Below, in pieces: positions 58,288-64,000 of a stretch of 64,000 bases of DNA. The stretch spans positions 6,504,501 through 6,568,500 of the forward strand of contig CM048847.1 of assembly GCA_026545225.1 (NCBI GenBank). Reading direction: 5' to 3'. The DNA is from Cornus controversa (Eukaryota; Streptophyta; Magnoliopsida; Cornales; Cornaceae). The notes below the pieces were generated by a model. It did no database searches. It saw nothing but the letters and a program-made list of their open reading frames with translations, and was not told where the DNA came from. A program made the translations under genes and the position numbers. How positions within the stretch are numbered: position 1 is the stretch's first letter; each line of letters starts with the position of its first letter.

Positions 58288-60631
58288 ACCTCCCCTCCTT
58301 CAAGGAATTTCGTCCTCGAAATTAGCATAGTCATGGTCTTTCCAAAATCAATCCTTACCAGACGTCATTCTCGCCAATAATCGTCACTTTCTCTTTCCAC
58401 ATACCCTAGGCGCTACACTTGCAACACCTAACTCAAAACTCTCAAGTCTTGCACAACAGTGCATCTCGACTTGCTTCCTAGAGTCCACAGTCTCTACCTC
58501 AAGACCTATCCAGTCTATCTCTATCTCTAGTCTAAGGCAACACCTTTGACTAATCATGCCAATCACTCATAGTGATACTTCCCTATAATCCGAGATTATC
58601 AATACTCAAAGTCATTCTTTTATTATCAGACATGACTTTCAATCTCTAGCATATCATTCCCGGGCTTAGTCCAATATCCTGGGTATCATCACAACACAAT
58701 CTACATCAATCCAGTGCACATCACAAGCGCACTCACCAGCAAGGCACATGACAGTGTAGTCGCCGATAAAAACAACACAAACAGTGTACTTGCCGCAGCA
58801 AGCCACATAATCCTGCCCAGTCTCATAGACTACAACCCACTGGAATCCAACGCCAAGTCCAGGATCTCACATCTCACTGATTTCACAATCTCATTATTCA
58901 AGAGGAGATCCATTTCCCATTTTCATCTTTCACACCAAGGAGCCAGTTGACAATTAGAGAGAATTCCTTTCATATCAGCACTTCACTTTAGACAATCCTT
59001 ACCAATGGAAGTTTGAGGTCACCTACAGTAGCCAAACAGCAGCCATACAGTGGCCGCAGCCCACTGCGTCTACACGTCCACTGCGTCCACCTCTCCCCTT
59101 CACGGCAAGAAATTATCCTCACTTCAGATACCATATGTCAGGATCCTCATCCACTATCAATCCATCCTTCTCTTAACATCATATCCACATTGTGATCTAA
59201 CTGCACCTATCATGCGCATATCACAGTACACCACTGAGGTCAAGGCACATAAGGAGTGCACTTGTCAAAACAAATCATCCAGTCCTGTCCATTGTTGTGG
59301 ACTACATTCCATTCCTTTCTAGCATCTCACTTCAGACCCCAAGATCCTGACTGCTTCGTCTAGGACCCCACAATTCTAGACTTACTTTCAAAGCCTATCA
59401 CTACATGTCTATTTCAACATCACGGTCCACTCGGTTTCAAACCTCTACCCAGGTCTACCAATTCTCAAAACCAGAACTCTCTAGGTGACTACATGTCACT
59501 ACTAACCATGTGACACAAAATGCAACACAAAAATGCAAAGCTTAGTCACATGTATCATATCTACCACATAGTACATAACACATAACATGCTAATCAAATA
59601 AACACATACCATGCATGATATGACATATGATGCATAAATCAATACCCTAGCCCTCGGGCTAATACTAGGAAAATACCCCTGACCATACACGGTCCTGGTA
59701 CCTCCTCTGCCTGAGCAAGCGTGTAAAACACGGCCCAGTCCCCCTAGTATACACAAATACTAGAACACCAAATCTAGAGTGGTTCAAACCAACCTACTCT
59801 CATCCTCTGCACTCATTGGTAAACACATACCAATCTATCCACATCTGTAGTCTAAGGTAGTATCCTTGACTATCTACACCAATTACTTTCAGTGACATAT
59901 CCCTACTATTGGGAATTCTTTATCCGTCGTCATCCGGAAGAAACAACTTAACATCCACAAGAGCCAGCGTATTGTAAGAGGAGCGCTAATCAAAGAAAAA
60001 TGTTCGGCCGAGCCATTTTCCAAAGCTAGCCCAACTCCGGCAATATGCCTTCCTTGTATCACATCTCAATCCCAATTGCCAACCTCGGCAATACACTCGT
60101 CAATCTCCTAAGTCCCTGAGTATCCCTAAGGACTTAAACACTCGCAAACTCCCTTGCGGTATCTCTTCATTGCTCACTAATGAGACTTAATCACCAAACC
60201 AAAGGTCTAAACTCAACCAATTCTGGGAGTTATTACCAATCGAAACCAGTTTCACACACCAACACTTTGATCTTTCATTAGGATTGCTCAAACCGAGCAA
60301 GTCATTCCACTACCATCCATAGGTAATCGAACCTATCATTTAGACAACTACTAACCATTGCCTATCTCCAAACCATCACGTGATTTGACCATCCGTCCTT
60401 AGGTATTCGAACCTATGACTTTGATACCCTAGGTTTTCAAACCTAGTGCTTTAACAGCAATCAAGAGTTCCTCGAATCCTCAACCCTTACTCGTCGCCCC
60501 TAGGTATTCCAACCTAGTGTTCTCATAGCATTCTAGTATTAAGTACATAATCCAACCTTCTCAACCATACACGTGATACGTCCATCACCCGTCGTCCCTA
60601 GGTATTCCAACCTATGGCTCTGATACCATTC
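58288..60631 (-). other. L5 interior, non-coding
   Basis: The polypurine tract complement ACCTCCCCTCCTTCAAGG is at 58288-58305. No gag or pol motif is found. Leader hairpins lie at 60320-60335, 60400-60415, 60430-60445, 60501-60516 and 60599-60614. The primer site GCTCTGATACCA (tRNA-iMet) is at 60617-60628. The short frames of up to about 84 codons lack motifs. Confidence 0.85.
60320..60614 (-). repeat. Five-hairpin leader array of L5
   Basis: There are five copies of TAGGT-N6-ACCTA or a close form, all perfect 5-bp stems: loops AATCGA, ATTCGA, TTTCAA, ATTCCA and ATTCCA (plus-strand, N6 read within the 16-mer). Spacing is 14 to 80 bases. The same five-part array occurs in L1 and L3 at matching distances from the primer site. 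Confidence 0.75.
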
Positions 60632-63600
60632 TGTCACGCCCCGATTCCCGAGGCCCGGAAACCGAGGTGTGAACCCCGTGAGATCACCCTCATGACATAA
60701 CCTCCACCTGATCATACAATTCAATTTCTTATTATTTTTACGAAAATCGGGCATGACCTATTCTAAATAATCAGCTCCTGGCATATTACACCTGCTTTAC
60801 AATTCATATGGACACTTCTGGGCACGTGTCCCCCCAGCATTTATATCTAACAATAAATATGGACACTTCTGGGCCCGTGTCCCCCCAATATTTCTACAAC
60901 ATGCATAAACAATCATAAATATACATGCCTCAGTCCTTGAATATCCGTATTAAATACATACATCACATGAATAAATACAATTGAAGGAACTGAATCAATA
61001 TAAATCGCTTTATACATTTAATCCAAATGTAAAGCATCTATCTATCCACTATCCTGGATATACACTAGATTATAAGGAATCTAGGTACTACCTCTGCAAC
61101 CGGTGCTGTCAGTCCCCTAACTAACTCCAAAACCAGCAATACCTGCAAAACCTGGGAGGGGGTGAGCTCAAAGGCCCAACAAGGTATATAGAACCATACT
61201 ATCACCGCTGCAGCAGGTCGATCCTCACATATTCTCAAAAATATACATGCACTCAAATATATCACAATATTTAAGACCATGCCCCACCTAGCATGCATGA
61301 ATCAATGATGTATATGGCTACTCTAGCACATATGAACATACAAAATCCACAACACATGATTTTTGAAATCATTTGCAACATGCTTGAAAGCAGTAACCAT
61401 TCCGCACCAATATGTATATAGAACATACATGTCAAAGCATTTACATGACCAATGTAAATCATCTACCACATTTCCTACTCGACAAGTAGCAATCCCAAAT
61501 GCAATGAAGATGCATTTAAACAGAAAAACATGCTTAACAGATAACCACATAAGCATAAAGGTATTTTTCACCTTCCACGGTCATAATCCGATACATAAGA
61601 CAAGCATCAAAGCTTGCACATACTCTCACTCTCGGTCCTCATCCGATACCCCACATGATTGGCCCGCTCCGAGGATCATGTGACCTAGGACAACTCCGAT
61701 AACCATCCTGTGACCTTGACCTACTCCGCCAACGTCATACTTCCGGGGCAATATTTTGGTTTGCCCATTGGTGATTAGACCATATCAGCACCGTCACCAA
61801 TTAAATTGTCTACTCAAGGTGATTAGACCATATCAGCACCGTCACCGAGTATTGGGTAACTCGAAGTGGTTAGACCATATCAGCACCGTCACTGAGCTTA
61901 TTTTGACTCAAGATGATTAGACCATATCAGCACCGTCACCGAGTCTTAGATGGTTCAAGGTGGTTAGACCATATCAGCACCGCCACCGAGTATTTACCTA
62001 CTCCAAGGTGGATAGACCACTGTCACCGAGTATTTACCTACTCCAAGGTGACATAACCGCTCCAACGCCCTCACCGTGACCGAGTATTGACCTACTCTGG
62101 GTGATTCAACCGCACTTCCCCGTTTCCTCACAACGGCACCATATATGCATTTCGAACATATAAATACTAAACATTTCAATGTTCACGCCTTACAATGCCT
62201 AAGCTAGTTAAAAGTACATAGCATGCATTCCATCTCCACATAAACCCACATATAACCATATACGTGTCATTTCCCTCCCATATATGCAATATGGGTGCAT
62301 ATATACATAGCATAATATTTTCATGCATCAACCCATGCTTATGAATACTAAAAGGAAGTATTTAGCATGTTTTTCATCACATTCCAACACGTATAGCACA
62401 TACATGTTCAAAACCTGCATAATACCTCATATATGCAAACACTTCAACTTAGCATATTTTTATCATGCTATAACCAATGCATACATTTTCTATAAACAGA
62501 TAGCATGCATTTCATTCACGTAACCCTACATGTAAACACGTACATGTCAAATAATGCATATAAATCACATATGCACTTACACTAGCATAAATATAGTCAT
62601 GCTCTCATTCAATACATGTATTCACTACAAGTAGCTAACATGCATTCCAATCACAACACATATACACACATATGTATATTACGTCACCCACATATGTATC
62701 AAGAACAGATAAAGCACTTAGCACATTTTATGCTTTTCAAATACTTGCCAAAAGTTAAATTCATACTTAGCATGCATTTCTACCACTGCAACCATATATA
62801 TATTCACCTATATATATATACTGAACCTCATGCATAAGAGCCACATATGCATACAAGACGACACCTAGCTAAACAGATATTATTTAGCATACTTTTCATA
62901 GACTTTGATCTATACATACATGCATATCACAATGCAAACAGGCGATGAATTTAACATGTTATCGCTTCCCAACCCGCACATACATATATATATACACACG
63001 AACATGTATATCCTCTCACATCCCATGTATGTACCACATTCCCTATACACACATATATATAAGCGCCTACATATACATGTATATACACATACCACATATG
63101 ATCAAATTAATAACATATGTAAATTACTCAACGTAAATAAAATGTACGTAAGAGATAGAGGCAAGAATCAACTTGCCTTAGGTCCAGCTCTCAACCGGCC
63201 CGTGCCTGCAAATCGGCCTCTACCAAGTCCGGTCCGGTCCAGTCCTGTGTCGAAGCCCACCCGAACAAATCCACTGGACCACCTCGTTTCCTTTTAATTT
63301 CCGTGTTCGGCCCCATTTAATTTGGCCAACTCCAAACCTCAAACCTATTTTTCCATGTACAAGCCCGCCATCTATGAGGGCCCAAAACCACAAGGCCGCC
63401 ATTCTTGGCCTAAACAACCGCAAACTGAACCCCCCTTGATCAGTCACAAATGAACCCCATGTGCAACCCACACACCACTCGCTACTTAGCCGAAGCCACT
63501 AGCACCCGAATCAAAGGGAATCCACAAACCAAACACCTCAATCAATTCCACGACCACCGCCGAAAACCACCACCAACCGTGAACCTCCAATCACCATAGA

Positions 63601-64000
63601 AGAAACCCAAATCCACCAGGAATAACCATTCTCAAGTCACACCAAACACAACTCACCATCCATACATATGTACCTATGTATCACTACTACAAGAAGGCCG
63701 GATCAAAATCAGCCCAAACAAGACAAGAACCCAACTCCGGCCACCACCATGGTCGGGCCGAGACGCCATCCGAAGCCTCAACCGTCTCAAAAACAAATGG
63801 AACCAAACCCATCTTTCATGACCACCAAAAAGAATCTCAACACAATTGGACCCAATCGACTCACCTCAATAGACCCAACGATCCAAGCCAATCAGTCCCA
63901 TCGGCACCACCACGGCCAGCCGCTACCGCCGTGAACAGACCCAGCCGTTCCCAGCCACAACCACACCGGGACAGCCATTGTCGTGCCCATCGTTGCCCAA
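60632..64000 (-). repeat. L5 upstream (5') LTR, partial
   Basis: The first 3369 bp of the second LTR, in plus-strand order, are in the window. They are colinear with 54102-57470 without gaps. Everything annotated in the first LTR up to the GC-rich stretch is present. Confidence 0.9.

Larger units (their letters stand above)
54102..64000 (-). mobile_element. L5, young non-autonomous LTR element (right end off window)
   Basis: This L-family element lies on the minus strand. It has a 4186-bp LTR (54102-58287), a 2344-bp interior, and a second LTR from 60632 running past the window end. Over the 3369 bp compared, the two LTRs stay in register at an exact offset of 6530 with no indel, and I noticed about ten substitutions. 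No protein is encoded. The bases before the left LTR are TGACG; the right flank is outside. Confidence 0.9.

Overview
The window is intergenic, repeat-dominated nuclear DNA of a flowering plant. I found no host gene. The assignment to plants rests on the repeats: plant Ty3/gypsy lineages (Athila and a chromodomain-bearing Tekay/Del-like element), initiator-Met and Asp tRNA primer sites typical of plant LTR retrotransposons, a Cassandra-type TRIM with 5S rRNA-derived LTRs, and a Helitron Rep fragment. The species cannot be told from the sequence.

Layout. (1) 406-864 and 22097-23300 are the 3' part of an LTR plus leader of a non-autonomous element, L1 (plus strand). Into its LTR is inserted L2 (865-22091, minus strand, 5-bp duplication ATTTT). 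Into L2's upstream LTR is inserted E (11116-21968, minus strand, duplication ATATA), a complete Tekay/Del-like element with gag, pol and two roughly 3-kb LTRs. (2) Athila copy A interrupts L1's leader at 23301. It has a 5' LTR, a tRNA-Asp primer site, a decayed gag-pro that has lost RT, RNase H and most of integrase in frame, and an env-like gene. That gene is broken by a Cassandra element and a 624-bp tandem triplication. (3) L3, a non-autonomous element (31782-38524), lies in A's env-like gene. Its right LTR is cut after about 320 bp and fused to the gag of a second Athila copy, B (38521-49825). B retains a long pol frame, an env-like gene and a 3' LTR. (4) B abuts a truncated E-type LTR (49826-51315), which lies in an L-type LTR (L4, 51316-52969), which abuts a Helitron fragment (52970-53803). 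(5) An inverted Athila-type LTR end (53804-54101) is cut by L5 (54102 to beyond 64000), a very young non-autonomous element whose two LTRs look about 99.7 percent identical over the overlap I could compare.

How the parts may work together. The L elements encode no protein. They share LTR termini, primer site, polypurine tract and the sequences just inside both LTRs with the coding-competent E element. The simplest reading is that E-like elements supply the proteins that mobilise the L family. The leader after the L primer site carries five short hairpins of the form TAGGT-N6-ACCTA, and E carries one at the same place; these are candidate packaging signals. The L LTRs also look like a promoter, a GC-rich leader and an intron with conserved ends but variable contents. 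A palindromic 18-mer array (ATCTCGAT, TG or CA, ATCGAGAT) is shared by the otherwise unrelated Athila and Tekay-like families. In Athila it stands just upstream of both the LTR promoter region and a probable internal env promoter.

All boundaries were read by eye from the sequence. TG/CA ends, target duplications, primer sites and protein motifs are direct observations. Family names come from known motifs, and mobilisation, splicing and packaging roles are inference.
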